The position numbers and the translations under genes were made by a program. Below the pieces are notes generated by a model that did no database searches, was not told the origin of the DNA, and was given only the letters and a program-made list of their open reading frames with translations. DNA of 64,000 bases, taken from assembly GCA_035551355.1 (NCBI GenBank), contig DASZNF010000108.1, positions 1-64,000 of the forward strand, in the 5' to 3' direction. The stretch comes from DATATV01 sp035551355 (GTDB taxonomy: Bacteria > Actinomycetota > Actinomycetes > Mycobacteriales > Pseudonocardiaceae). This document shows positions 41,770 through 50,182 of this stretch, in pieces; the first letter of the stretch is position 1; each line of letters begins with the position of its first letter.

Positions 41770-42791
41770 GAGCGGTTCGGCTGCGCCAGTTCCACCAGGA
41801 TCCGGTGGTGGAGGAGGTGCCGGAGCCGGTGGCCAAGGGGCCGCTGGACGTGGTGGTGCGGATCGGCGGCGCCGGGGTGTGCCGCACCGATCTGCACATC
41901 ATCGACGAACAGTGGCAGGCCGCGATGAACATCGCACTGCCCTACACGATCGGCCACGAGAACGCCGGCTGGGTCCAGGAAATCGGCTCCGCGGTGAGCA
42001 ACGTGGCGGTCGGCGATCCGGTCATCCTGCACCCCACGCCGACCTGCGGGCTGTGCCCGGCCTGCCGGGCCGGACAGGACATGCACTGCTCGGCCAGTTC
42101 CTTTCCCGGCCTTGACTCCGACGGCGGCATGGCCGAGTACCTGCTCACCTCGGCCCGGGCCTGCGTGAAGCTGGACCCGGACACCCGGCCGCAGGACGTG
42201 GCCGCCCTGGCCGACGCCGGCATCACCGCCTACCACGCGGTGCGCAAGGCCATTCCGTTGCTGTATCCCGGAACCACCTGCGTGGTGATCGGCGCGGGCG
42301 GACTGGGACACATCGGCATCCAGTGCCTGGCCGCGCTCACCGCGACCACCATCATCGTGGTGGACCGCAACCCCGACGCGCTGGCCCTGGCTGAAACTCT
42401 GGGCGCCACGCACACCGTGGTGGCCGACGGCAACCAGGTGGCCGCCGTGCAGGCGCTGACCGGCGGCCCGGGCGCGGAGGTGGTGCTGGACTTCGTCGCC
42501 GAATCCGGCGCCGAGGCCGACGGGTTCGCCATGACCCGGCCGGCCGGTTCGTATTTCGTCATCGGCTACGGCGGGACGCTGCACGTGCCGACGCTGGACA
42601 TCATCTCCACCGAACGCAACATCATCGGCAACATCGTGGGCTCCTACAACGATCTGGCCGAACTGATGAAACTCGCCCAGGCGGGCAAGGTCACGTTGCA
42701 CACCAGGACCTACCCGCTGGATGCGGCCAACGACGCACTGCACGATCTGGACGCGGGCAAGGTCCGCGGCCGCGCCATTCTCGTTCCCTGA
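41766..42791 (+). CDS. Zinc-dependent alcohol dehydrogenase of the propane cluster
   Basis: A 341-residue medium-chain dehydrogenase. GVCRTDLHIID carries the catalytic Cys, GHENAGWVQEIG the His-Glu pair, CGLCPACRAGQDMHC four structural-zinc cysteines, and VVIGAGGLGHIGIQ the NAD motif. Located within the prm cluster, it most likely oxidises the propanol product (2-propanol to acetone). ATG 41766 overlaps the DUF59 stop. Substrate inferred from context. Confidence 0.88.
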   Translation: MRAVRLRQFHQDPVVEEVPEPVAKGPLDVVVRIGGAGVCRTDLHIIDEQWQAAMNIALPYTIGHENAGWVQEIGSAVSNVAVGDPVILHPTPTCGLCPACRAGQDMHCSASSFPGLDSDGGMAEYLLTSARACVKLDPDTRPQDVAALADAGITAYHAVRKAIPLLYPGTTCVVIGAGGLGHIGIQCLAALTATTIIVVDRNPDALALAETLGATHTVVADGNQVAAVQALTGGPGAEVVLDFVAESGAEADGFAMTRPAGSYFVIGYGGTLHVPTLDIISTERNIIGNIVGSYNDLAELMKLAQAGKVTLHTRTYPLDAANDALHDLDAGKVRGRAILVP

Positions 42792-42821
42792 CCGCACGCC
42801 TTCCCCCGTAGGAGAAACCGA

Positions 42822-44510
42822 ATGTCCAAGGAACTGCGCTACGGACCGACGGCCCGCGACCTCCTGCTCTCCGGGGTGGACCAACTCGCCGAGGCGGTGA
42901 AGTCCACGCTGGGCCCCAAGGGGCGCAACGTGATCCTGGAGAAGATCACCGGTTCGCCGGTGGTCACCAACGACGGGGTCACCATCGCCCGCGAGATCCA
43001 CCTGCGCAACCAGTTCGAGAACATGGGCGCGCAACTGGTCAAGGAAGCGGCCATCAAGACCAACGACATCGTCGGCGACGGCACCACCACGGCCACCGTG
43101 ATCGCGCACGGCATCGTGCGGGAGGGCATGCGGGCCATCGCCGGAGGCGGCAACCCGGTACTGGTCAAACGGGGCATCGACCTGGCCGTCGGGAAACTGG
43201 TGGAGCACCTGCGTTCGGTGGCGCACCCGGTGTCCACCGAGGAGGATTTCGCCCGGGTGGCCGCGATCTCGGCCAACGACGACGACGTGGTCGGCGCGGT
43301 GATCGCCAAGGCGCTGCACACCGTGGGCGACGGCGGCATCGTCACCGTGGAGGAGAAGCCCGAGCCCGGGATGAACGTGGAGTTCGTGGAGGGCTTCGAA
43401 TTCGACAACGGCTACCTCTCGCCCTACATGGTCACCAACCCGGCCGCGCTGGAAGCGGTGGTGGACGATCCGTACATCCTGTTGTGCGCGGAGAAGATCA
43501 CCAAGGTGCAGGAGCTGATGCCGCTGCTGGACAAGATCATGCGGGCGCCCCGGCCGTTGGTGCTGATCGCCGAGAACCTGGAGGGCACCGCGCTGTCCAT
43601 GCTGGTGCACAACCACGTCAACGGCGCGTTCACCTCGGTCGCGGTGCGCGCGCCCGGGTTCGGCGACCGGCGGCTGCACAAGCTGGAGGACATCGCCGCG
43701 CTCACCGGCGGCGCCGTCTACTCCCGGCACTCCGGATTCACCTTGGAAACCATGGGAATCGAGCAGCTCGGCCGGGCCGCGCAGGTCCGGGTCACCGCCG
43801 ACCGCACCACCATCATCGGCGGCGCGACCGCGCACGAGGTCGATTTCCGGCTCACCCAGCTGCGCTCGGAACTGCAGCGGGCTACCTTCGGCGTGGACGA
43901 GGACGTGCTGACCGAGCGGATCGGCGCGCTGTCCGGGAAGGTCGCGGTGATCCGGGTCGGCGCGCCCACCGACGCCGAACTCAAGGAACTGCAGCACCGG
44001 GTGGAGGACGCGCTGTCCGCGACCCGGGCAGCCATGGCCGAGGGCATCGTGGCCGGTGGCGGCGCGGCGCTGATGCACGCGGCCTCCGCGCTGGATTCGG
44101 TGCGGGCGGAGGGTGATTACGCCACCGGCGTGGACATCGTGCGCCGCACGCTGTCCGAACCGGCGTACCTGATCGCGTCCAACGCGGGCTATCCGGCGGC
44201 CGAAGTGGTCGAGCACAGCCGCACGCTCGGTGCCGACGAGGGATTCGACGCGCTGGAGGGCCGGTACGGCAACATGATCGAACTGGGCATCATCGATCCG
44301 CTGCGGGTGGCCCGCTCGGCCTTGCAGAACGGCGCCTCGGTGGCCGGATTGTTGTTGACCACCAACACCTTGGTCGCCGAGGAACAGACGCCGTGGGGCG
44401 GCAGCCGGGCGCTGATGACCGAGTTCGGCCCGCTGGACGAGGGCCTGCACCAGCCCTCGCCGGATTCCAGCACCCCGCAGTCGCTCGGGCTCGGACCGTC
44501 GGTGGGGTAG
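42822..44510 (+). CDS. GroEL-like chaperonin dedicated to the monooxygenase (MimG-like)
   Basis: A 562-residue group I chaperonin. TLGPKGRNVILEK, VGDGTTTATVIAHGIV (ATP site) and GIVAGGGAALMHA are conserved. The usual Gly-Gly-Met tail is absent: the protein ends SPDSSTPQSLGLGPSVG. There is no groES beside it. In mycobacteria the equivalent gene (mimG) is needed to fold the large hydroxylase and reductase subunits, so this copy is probably a client-specific chaperonin, not the housekeeping one. GTAGGAG precedes the start. Confidence 0.92.
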   Translation: MSKELRYGPTARDLLLSGVDQLAEAVKSTLGPKGRNVILEKITGSPVVTNDGVTIAREIHLRNQFENMGAQLVKEAAIKTNDIVGDGTTTATVIAHGIVREGMRAIAGGGNPVLVKRGIDLAVGKLVEHLRSVAHPVSTEEDFARVAAISANDDDVVGAVIAKALHTVGDGGIVTVEEKPEPGMNVEFVEGFEFDNGYLSPYMVTNPAALEAVVDDPYILLCAEKITKVQELMPLLDKIMRAPRPLVLIAENLEGTALSMLVHNHVNGAFTSVAVRAPGFGDRRLHKLEDIAALTGGAVYSRHSGFTLETMGIEQLGRAAQVRVTADRTTIIGGATAHEVDFRLTQLRSELQRATFGVDEDVLTERIGALSGKVAVIRVGAPTDAELKELQHRVEDALSATRAAMAEGIVAGGGAALMHAASALDSVRAEGDYATGVDIVRRTLSEPAYLIASNAGYPAAEVVEHSRTLGADEGFDALEGRYGNMIELGIIDPLRVARSALQNGASVAGLLLTTNTLVAEEQTPWGGSRALMTEFGPLDEGLHQPSPDSSTPQSLGLGPSVG

Positions 44511-44549
44511 TCCGGCAGATCGCCGCGCATCGCCGGGTCGAGGAAGGGC

Positions 44550-45800
44550 ATGATCATGCTGGAACGAGACCCGACGATCGTGGCGCCCGGCGCGGTGCGG
44601 CTGGTGCCCCGGCGGCGCCGGATCTCCGCGCTGACCCTGTTCGGCCCGGCGTTCGTGGCCTCGGTGGCCTATGTCGACCCGGGCAATCTGGCCACGGACG
44701 TGACCGGCGGCGCGCGGTTCGGCAACGAGCTGCTCTGGGTGGTGGTGCTGGCCAACCTGATCGCCATGCTGGTGCAGTACCTGTCGGCCAAGCTGGGCAT
44801 CGCCACCGGGCGCAACCTGTCCGAACTGTGCCGGGAACGCTATCGGCCGGCGGCCCGGATCGCGTTGTGGTCGCAGGCCGAACTGATCATCATCATGACC
44901 GATCTGGCCGAGGTGGTCGGCGGCGCGCTGGGGCTGCGCATCCTGTTCGGCGTGCCGCTGCCGGCCGGGGGAGTGCTCACCGCGCTGGGCATGCTGCTGA
45001 TCCTGCTGGTGCAACAACGCGGCCGGCGCGCGTTCGAGGCGGTGGTGGTGGCGCTGCTTTCCGTGGTGCTGCTGGCTTTCCTGTATCAGCTCAGCCAGGC
45101 CCGGCTGTCGGTCACCGAGGTGCTGGGCGGGTTGTCACCGCGGTTGTCCGGCCCGGACGCGGTGCTGCTGGCCTGCGGCATCGTCGGGGCCACCGTGATG
45201 CCGCACGCGATCTACCTGCACGGCGGGCTGACCCAGCAGTTCGGCCCGGGCCAGGACAAGGCGTTCGCGCTGCGGATGACCCGCTGGGACGTGGTGGTGG
45301 CGCTGGGCCTGGCCGGACTGGTGAACATCGCGATCCTGCTCGGCGCGACCGTGCTGCGCGGCCACGAGGGCGACTCGCTGATCACCGCGCACGCCGCGCT
45401 GGCCCACCGGCTGGGCGTGCTGGCCGGGGACACCTTCGGGATCGCCCTGCTCGCCTCGGGTCTGGCCGCCTCCGCCGTCGGAGTCTACAGTGGACAGATC
45501 GTCATGCGCGGGTTCCTGCGCCGGTCGATTCCGTTGTGGTTGCGGCGAGTGGTGGCCGCCGCACCGGCCGTGGCGATCCTGGTGATCGGGGTCGATCCGA
45601 CCAAGGCACTGGTGGCCAGCCAGGTGGCGCTGTCGTTCGGGTTGCCGTTCGCGTTGATACCGCTGCTGATCATGACCCGGGACCGGAAATTGATGGGGAA
45701 GCTGGTCAACCGCAAGGGCACCGCGCTGGCCGCGGGCGCGGCGGCCGCGCTGATCATCGGGCTCAACGCCTGGCTGGTGGTGACCGCGGTGTGGACCTGA
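44550..45800 (+). CDS. NRAMP family divalent metal transporter
   Basis: A 416-residue transporter with 11 helices. The metal-binding motifs VDPGNLATD in helix 1 and MPHAIYLHGG in helix 6 are intact, indicating transport of Fe(II) or Mn(II). It starts 39 bp after the chaperonin gene on the same strand, behind an AGGAAGGG site. Linkage to a di-iron oxygenase operon suggests iron supply for the enzyme, which is an inference. Housekeeping MntH is the alternative. Confidence 0.9.
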   Translation: MIMLERDPTIVAPGAVRLVPRRRRISALTLFGPAFVASVAYVDPGNLATDVTGGARFGNELLWVVVLANLIAMLVQYLSAKLGIATGRNLSELCRERYRPAARIALWSQAELIIIMTDLAEVVGGALGLRILFGVPLPAGGVLTALGMLLILLVQQRGRRAFEAVVVALLSVVLLAFLYQLSQARLSVTEVLGGLSPRLSGPDAVLLACGIVGATVMPHAIYLHGGLTQQFGPGQDKAFALRMTRWDVVVALGLAGLVNIAILLGATVLRGHEGDSLITAHAALAHRLGVLAGDTFGIALLASGLAASAVGVYSGQIVMRGFLRRSIPLWLRRVVAAAPAVAILVIGVDPTKALVASQVALSFGLPFALIPLLIMTRDRKLMGKLVNRKGTALAAGAAAALIIGLNAWLVVTAVWT

Positions 45801-45836
45801 CCCGATGTGGACCTGGCCGGGACGCCGGCCGGGCGG

Positions 45837-45876
45837 GGCCGTGGGCCGGACGTGTCGCGGCGTTCGGCCCACGGCC
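45837..45876. terminator. Hairpin after the NRAMP gene
   Basis: A perfect 12-bp stem (GGCCGTGGGCCG / CGGCCCACGGCC) with a 16-nt loop follows the NRAMP stop by 36 bp. There is no U-tract, as is common in actinomycetes. It may end the operon or attenuate transcription into the small downstream gene. Confidence 0.55.
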
Positions 45877-45918
45877 GGCGCCCGCGCGCAGTGGCAGGCA
45901 CGAGGAAGGACAGATGTG

Positions 45919-46146
45919 ATGGACGAGATCGCCCGGCACGCGCTCGCGGTGGACCTGGTCGTGCTCGGCGCGACCGGGGTGCTGGCCATGCTGCTGTATC
46001 GCGCGGCCATCCGATACGGCGACCTGGACCACGGCCCGGCCTGGGCGATGGCCCGGATTCGCTGGTGGAGCCGGCACGCGGCGGGCGCGCTGACCGCCAG
46101 CGGGCTGATCCTGGCCGCCGGTGTGCTGACCCTGGTACTGGGTTGA
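45919..46146 (+). CDS. Small two-helix membrane protein, function unknown
   Basis: A 75-residue protein with two hydrophobic helices (AVDLVVLGATGVLAMLLYRA and ALTASGLILAAGVLTLVLG) joined by a basic/aromatic loop (GPAWAMARIRWWSRHA). ATG 45919 follows GAGGAAGGA; GTG 45916 is adjacent. It is the last plus-strand gene after the propane island, behind a hairpin. I do not recognise a family. Confidence 0.65.
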   Translation: MDEIARHALAVDLVVLGATGVLAMLLYRAAIRYGDLDHGPAWAMARIRWWSRHAAGALTASGLILAAGVLTLVLG

Positions 46147-46195
46147 GCGCGGGCCCGGAGATGGCTGAGGGGGGACCGGGCTTGCCGGGCGCAAC

Positions 46196-46209
46196 TGAAA
46201 CGTGTTCTA
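46196..46209. promoter_or_regulatory. KstR-like box before the LLM oxidoreductase gene
   Basis: TGAAACGTGTTCTA fits every fixed position of the TnnAACnnGTTnnA consensus of KstR, the TetR-family repressor of sterol catabolism in mycobacteria and relatives. It ends 9 bp upstream of the ATG, a suitable place for repression. Match seen; the regulator is inferred. Confidence 0.6.
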
Positions 46210-46218
46210 CTTTTGCCC

Positions 46219-47082
46219 ATGCGAGCCGGGATCGTGCTGTTCACCAGTGATCGGGGCATCACGCCCGCGGAGGCCGCGCAGGCCGCCGAGGAGCGTGGCT
46301 TCCACAGCTTCTACGTGCCCGAACACACCCACATTCCGGTGCGCCGGGACGCCGCCCACCCGCGCACCGGGGACGCCAGCCTGCCCGACGACCGCTACCT
46401 GCGCACCCTGGATCCGTGGGTGTCGCTGGGTACCGCGGCCTCGCTGACCAGCCGGATCGAACTGGCCACCGCGGTCGCGCTGCCGGTGGAACACGATCCC
46501 ATCACGCTGGCCAAGTCGCTGGCCACCCTGGACCACCTGTCCGGTGGCCGGGTCGTGCTGGGCGTCGGCTTCGGCTGGAACACCGACGAACTGGCCGACC
46601 ACGGCGTGCCCGCCGGTAAGCGGCGCACCGTGCTGCGGGAGTACCTGGAGAGCATGCGGGCGCTCTGGACGTACGAGGAAGCCGGCTACGACGGCGAATT
46701 CGTGAAATTCGGGCCGAGCTGGGCCTACCCGAAACCGGCGCGGCGCATCCCGGTCCTGGTCGGCGCGGCCGGCACCGAGAAGAACTTCCGCTGGATCGCC
46801 CGGTCGGCCGACGGCTGGATCAGCACCCCGGGGGAGGACGGCATCGAGGACCGGGTCCGGCTGCTGCGGAAGCTGTGGCAGGAGGCGGACCGGGACGGGC
46901 AGCCGCAGATCGTGGTGCTGGACGGCAAACCCGACCCGGACAAACTCGCCCGATGGGCCGAACTCGGCGTCACTGAGACGGTCTACGGCCTGCCGGACAA
47001 GGACAACGCAAGCATCCTGGGCTACCTCGACCGGCTCGCCGCCAAGCTGCGTGCCGCCGGACTGTCGTTGCCGCCGGACTAG
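46219..47082 (+). CDS. LLM class F420-dependent oxidoreductase
   Basis: A 287-residue luciferase-like monooxygenase fold. RAGIVLFTSDRGITPAEAAQAAEERGFHSFYVPEHTHIP and GGRVVLGVGFGWNTDEL match the actinobacterial F420-dependent LLM subgroup that often lies in lipid or sterol regulons. ATG 46219 is preferred over TTG 46213. It is preceded by a KstR-like box. Substrate unknown; a role in sterol or fatty-acid side-chain catabolism is a hypothesis. Confidence 0.85.
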   Translation: MRAGIVLFTSDRGITPAEAAQAAEERGFHSFYVPEHTHIPVRRDAAHPRTGDASLPDDRYLRTLDPWVSLGTAASLTSRIELATAVALPVEHDPITLAKSLATLDHLSGGRVVLGVGFGWNTDELADHGVPAGKRRTVLREYLESMRALWTYEEAGYDGEFVKFGPSWAYPKPARRIPVLVGAAGTEKNFRWIARSADGWISTPGEDGIEDRVRLLRKLWQEADRDGQPQIVVLDGKPDPDKLARWAELGVTETVYGLPDKDNASILGYLDRLAAKLRAAGLSLPPD

Positions 47083-47095
47083 ATCCGGGGAAAGA

Positions 47096-47136
47096 AATCC
47101 CGGATTCGCCCTGGCGCGGTGGGCGAATCCGGGATT
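47096..47136. terminator. Bidirectional terminator between convergent genes
   Basis: A perfect 16-bp stem (AATCCCGGATTCGCCC and its complement) with a 9-nt loop lies between the stops of the LLM gene (47082) and the 2Fe-2S gene (47159). It serves both strands. Confidence 0.9.
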
Positions 47137-47158
47137 GTCCTGTCCGGCAACGAAAACG

Positions 47159-47635
47159 CTACATCTTCGTCGAGCCTTCCTTGATGGCCTTACGGATCCG
47201 GGAGTACGTGCCGCACCGGCAGATGTTGCGGATCTCATCCAGGTCGGAGTCGGCGATCTCCCGGCCCTCGGCCCGCACCTGCTTCACCTTCGCCACCGCG
47301 GCCATGATCTGGCCGGGCTGGCAGTAACCGCACTGCGGCACATCCTGGTCCAGCCAGGCCTCCTGCATCGGGTGCAGGTCCGCGTTCACCGTCGCGGGCA
47401 GGCCCTCGATGGTGGTGATCTGGTCGGTCGGCCGGATCTGCGACACCGGCACCGAGCACGGGTTGAACGCCTTGCCGTTGATGTGCGAGGTGCACGCCTT
47501 GCAGACGTCCAGACCGCAGCCGTACTTCGGACCGGTCACGCCGAGCAGGTCACGCAACACCCACAGCAGCCGCACGTCATCCTCGACGTCCACCGTGACT
47601 TGCTTGCCGTTGAGTACAAAAGTGTGACTGGGCAA
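47159..47635 (-). CDS. 2Fe-2S subunit of a xanthine-dehydrogenase-family molybdenum hydroxylase (IorA-like)
   Basis: A 158-residue protein with two 2Fe-2S clusters. GCGLDVCKACTSHI is the plant-type cluster and CGYCQPGQ...CRCGTYSRI the second. It matches the small subunit of two-subunit enzymes such as isoquinoline 1-oxidoreductase. TTG 47635 follows AGAGGAG at 8 bp and is the best start. It is 14 bp downstream of the large-subunit gene. There is no FAD subunit, as expected for IorAB-type enzymes with another electron acceptor. Confidence 0.88.
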   Translation of the reverse strand: MPSHTFVLNGKQVTVDVEDDVRLLWVLRDLLGVTGPKYGCGLDVCKACTSHINGKAFNPCSVPVSQIRPTDQITTIEGLPATVNADLHPMQEAWLDQDVPQCGYCQPGQIMAAVAKVKQVRAEGREIADSDLDEIRNICRCGTYSRIRKAIKEGSTKM

Positions 47636-47649
47636 CGGAATCGCTCCTC

Positions 47650-49980
47650 TTAGTAGGCGTGGTCGAGACCGTCGGTCGGCGACTGCGGAGTGGACGGTTC
47701 GGTGGGGTAGGGGTCGAAACTGAGCGTGCCCTGGTTGATCGGGAACCGGGTCGGCAGCGTGCCGGTGGCTCGCGCGTAGGCGCAGGCGACCGCCGCCATC
47801 GAGGGCGCCACCGCCAGCTCCCCGGCCCCGCTTGGCGAGGACGAGGTGTTGGGCATGATGATCACCTGAAGGTCCAGCGGGGTGTTCCACTCCCGGGTGT
47901 AGAAGTAGTTGTCCCAGCTGCCTTCCAGCGGGATGCCGTTGCTCATGTGCAGGCTGGAGGTCAGCGCCATCGCGATCCCGTCGTTCATACCGCCGATCAT
48001 CTGCGCCTCCAGACCCCTGGGGTTGATGGCGAAACCGGGATCCACCACGATCAGCGCCTTGGTCACCCGGGGCCCGCTGACACCGTCGGTGATCGGCCGG
48101 TTCACCGTCTCCGGCCGGCAGTCGATCTCCACCAGCGCGCACACCGCGCCCTGGTACTCCGCGTGCACCGCGATGCCCTGGGCCATGCCCTGGGGCAGCG
48201 CCGCGCCCCAGTTGCCTGCCTTCACCGCGGCCTCCATCACCGCCAGCAGCCGCTGGTCCTTGAGGAAGGCGCGGCGGAACTCCACCGGGTCCTTGCCCAT
48301 CTTCGCGGCCAGCTGGTCGACCACGAGTTCTTCGGCGGTCACCACGTTGGGGGAGTAGATGTTGCGCATGCTGCCGGTGTTGAACGCCAGCGGCACCTCG
48401 TTGAGCAGCTGCGTGGTCACGCCGAAGTTGTACGGCGAGGACTCGGTCAGCTCGAAGATCGACTCGGCGAAGCTGAGATTGCCGCCGATCGGCAGCCGCG
48501 ACGCGGTGGCGGTGATCATCTCGCCGAGGCCGTGGCTGAAGTCGGTCTGCACGCTGGTGTGCCGCTGCTCGTAGGAGACCACGTTGCCGGCCAGGTAGGA
48601 GGCGCGCACCCGGGACGTGCACATCGGGTGGGTGCGGCCCTGCCGGAAGTCGTCGGTGCGCGACCACATCAGCTTGACCGGCTTGCCCATCTTCTGCGAG
48701 ATCTCCGCGGCCTCGGAGGCCGCGTCGTGGAACAGATGCCGCCCGAACGAGCCGCCGCCCTGCAGCACGTGCACGGTCACCTTGTTCTGGGGCAGGCCCA
48801 GCTGCGCGGCGATGTCCTGCAACGCGGTGATCGGCACCTTCACGCAGGACCAGATCTCCGCGCTGTCGGAACGCACGTCGGCGATCGCGTTGTCCGGCTC
48901 CAGCGGGCTGTTGCTGGCGAAGTTGAACACGAACTCCGCGTCGATGGTCTGGGACAGCAGCGGCGGGACCAGCATGGGCAGCTGCGCGGCCTTCAGCGCG
49001 GCCAGCACCGTCTCGTCGGACTGACCGTCCACACTGCCCGGACCCCAGGTGACCTCCAGCGCGCGTATCGCGTCGATGCACTGGCCGAAGGTCTGCCCGC
49101 GCACCGCGACCCCGTGGCTGATCGTCGCCACGTCGGTGATACCCGGCATGTTCTTGACCGTGTCGGCATTCTGCACCGACACCACGGTGCCGTTGATCGT
49201 CGGTGGCCTGCGCACCATGGTCGGCAACGCATTGGGCACCTGCATGTCCATGCCGTAGGTCTTGCGCCCGGTGACCGCGTCCAGCGCGTCGATCCGGTTC
49301 TGCGGGCTGCCCAGGACGGTGAAGTTCGACGCCGACTTCAGCGCGGGCACCGAGACCGGGGTGGTGGTCGAGCTGGCCGCGGCCTTGGCCAGCGAGCCGT
49401 AGTCGGCCGCTCGGCCGCCCGCGCCGGTGACCACCCCGTTGGCGGTCTGCAGCGTCGAGGGCGACACGCCCCACTGCGTGGCCGCGGCGAGGACCAGCTG
49501 CTGACGGGCGATGGCCGCGGCGGTGCGCACCGGCAGATAGGTGCTGCGCATCGAGTTGGACCCGCCGGTGAGCTGGTTCATCACCAGCTCCGGCCGGGCG
49601 TCGGCCAGGGTCATGTGCACCTTGGCCAACGGCAGGTCCAGCTCCTCGGCGATCATCATCGCCATCGCGGTGGTCATGCCCTGGCCCACCTCGGTGCGGT
49701 GCGCCGCGAACGAGGCGCTGCCGTCCGGGTTGACCTGCACCGCGATCAGTCCGCTGGTGGGCGCCGCGGCCAGGTTCTGCAGATCACCGAGGTCGAAGAG
49801 GTCCTCTGGTTGCGGAACGGAGGGAATCGAAGCGTGCGCCTGCGGTGCGTTCTCCGCGCTGGCCCACTGCACGCCGACCGCGAGAGTGGGCGCGGCGAGC
49901 AGATAGCCCAGGAACCGGCGCCTGCCGAGGCCACCGGACTCACTCGACGAGGCATCGGGCGAACGACGGTGTTCAGCCAT
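47650..49980 (-). CDS. Tat-exported molybdopterin-binding subunit of a xanthine-dehydrogenase-family enzyme (IorB-like)
   Basis: A 776-residue catalytic subunit. The N-terminus holds a twin-arginine signal (LGRRRFLGYLLAAPTLAVG, Ala-x-Ala site after the hydrophobic core), so the enzyme is exported folded with its cofactor. Conserved features are RTEVGQGMTTAMAMMIAEEL, LQGGGSFGRHL and SGAGELAVAPSMAAVA with the catalytic Glu. It belongs to the aldehyde/isoquinoline oxidoreductase group; the substrate cannot be read. ATG 49980 follows GAGAGGA. Direct repeats upstream may bind its regulator. Confidence 0.9.
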   Translation of the reverse strand: MAEHRRSPDASSSESGGLGRRRFLGYLLAAPTLAVGVQWASAENAPQAHASIPSVPQPEDLFDLGDLQNLAAAPTSGLIAVQVNPDGSASFAAHRTEVGQGMTTAMAMMIAEELDLPLAKVHMTLADARPELVMNQLTGGSNSMRSTYLPVRTAAAIARQQLVLAAATQWGVSPSTLQTANGVVTGAGGRAADYGSLAKAAASSTTTPVSVPALKSASNFTVLGSPQNRIDALDAVTGRKTYGMDMQVPNALPTMVRRPPTINGTVVSVQNADTVKNMPGITDVATISHGVAVRGQTFGQCIDAIRALEVTWGPGSVDGQSDETVLAALKAAQLPMLVPPLLSQTIDAEFVFNFASNSPLEPDNAIADVRSDSAEIWSCVKVPITALQDIAAQLGLPQNKVTVHVLQGGGSFGRHLFHDAASEAAEISQKMGKPVKLMWSRTDDFRQGRTHPMCTSRVRASYLAGNVVSYEQRHTSVQTDFSHGLGEMITATASRLPIGGNLSFAESIFELTESSPYNFGVTTQLLNEVPLAFNTGSMRNIYSPNVVTAEELVVDQLAAKMGKDPVEFRRAFLKDQRLLAVMEAAVKAGNWGAALPQGMAQGIAVHAEYQGAVCALVEIDCRPETVNRPITDGVSGPRVTKALIVVDPGFAINPRGLEAQMIGGMNDGIAMALTSSLHMSNGIPLEGSWDNYFYTREWNTPLDLQVIIMPNTSSSPSGAGELAVAPSMAAVACAYARATGTLPTRFPINQGTLSFDPYPTEPSTPQSPTDGLDHAY

Positions 49981-50034
49981 GAAAAATCCTCTCGGCGCCC
50001 GGTCGGCTGAGCCGTTCGGGCGCATGGTCATGGG

Positions 50035-50069
50035 GACGTTCGGGTCAACAAGTTGACGTTCGGGTTAAC
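50035..50069. promoter_or_regulatory. Direct repeat and palindrome upstream of the molybdenum hydroxylase genes
   Basis: GACGTTCGGGTCAAC and GACGTTCGGGTTAAC (one mismatch) occur 20 bp apart. The junction creates a perfect 14-bp palindrome, GTCAACAAGTTGAC (50044-50057). The element lies 55 bp before the large-subunit start. It is a strong operator candidate, possibly for the neighbouring PucR-type regulator. Confidence 0.55.
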
Positions 50070-50182
50070 GCAGAGTGTGTCATTTGGCATACGTGGAAGC
50101 CATGACCAAGCTGCCTACTTTTGGGCGACCCGGGTTGTGCGCCGTGCACACTGCGCCGCAGATGCGGTTGGATCTCGCGTGA

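Noticed and set aside
42822..44510. Housekeeping GroEL
   Set aside because: No groES, no GGM tail and a position inside the propane monooxygenase cluster; a dedicated chaperonin fits better.
41730..45017. 1095-codon open frame on the minus strand across the dehydrogenase, chaperonin and NRAMP genes
   Set aside because: His/Arg/Gly/Val-rich translation without any domain; it is the antisense shadow of three clearly identified genes in GC-rich DNA.
47659..50010. 783-codon plus-strand frame opposite the molybdenum hydroxylase gene
   Set aside because: Composition is His/Arg/Gly-rich and featureless; the minus strand carries the real enzyme with Tat signal and family motifs.
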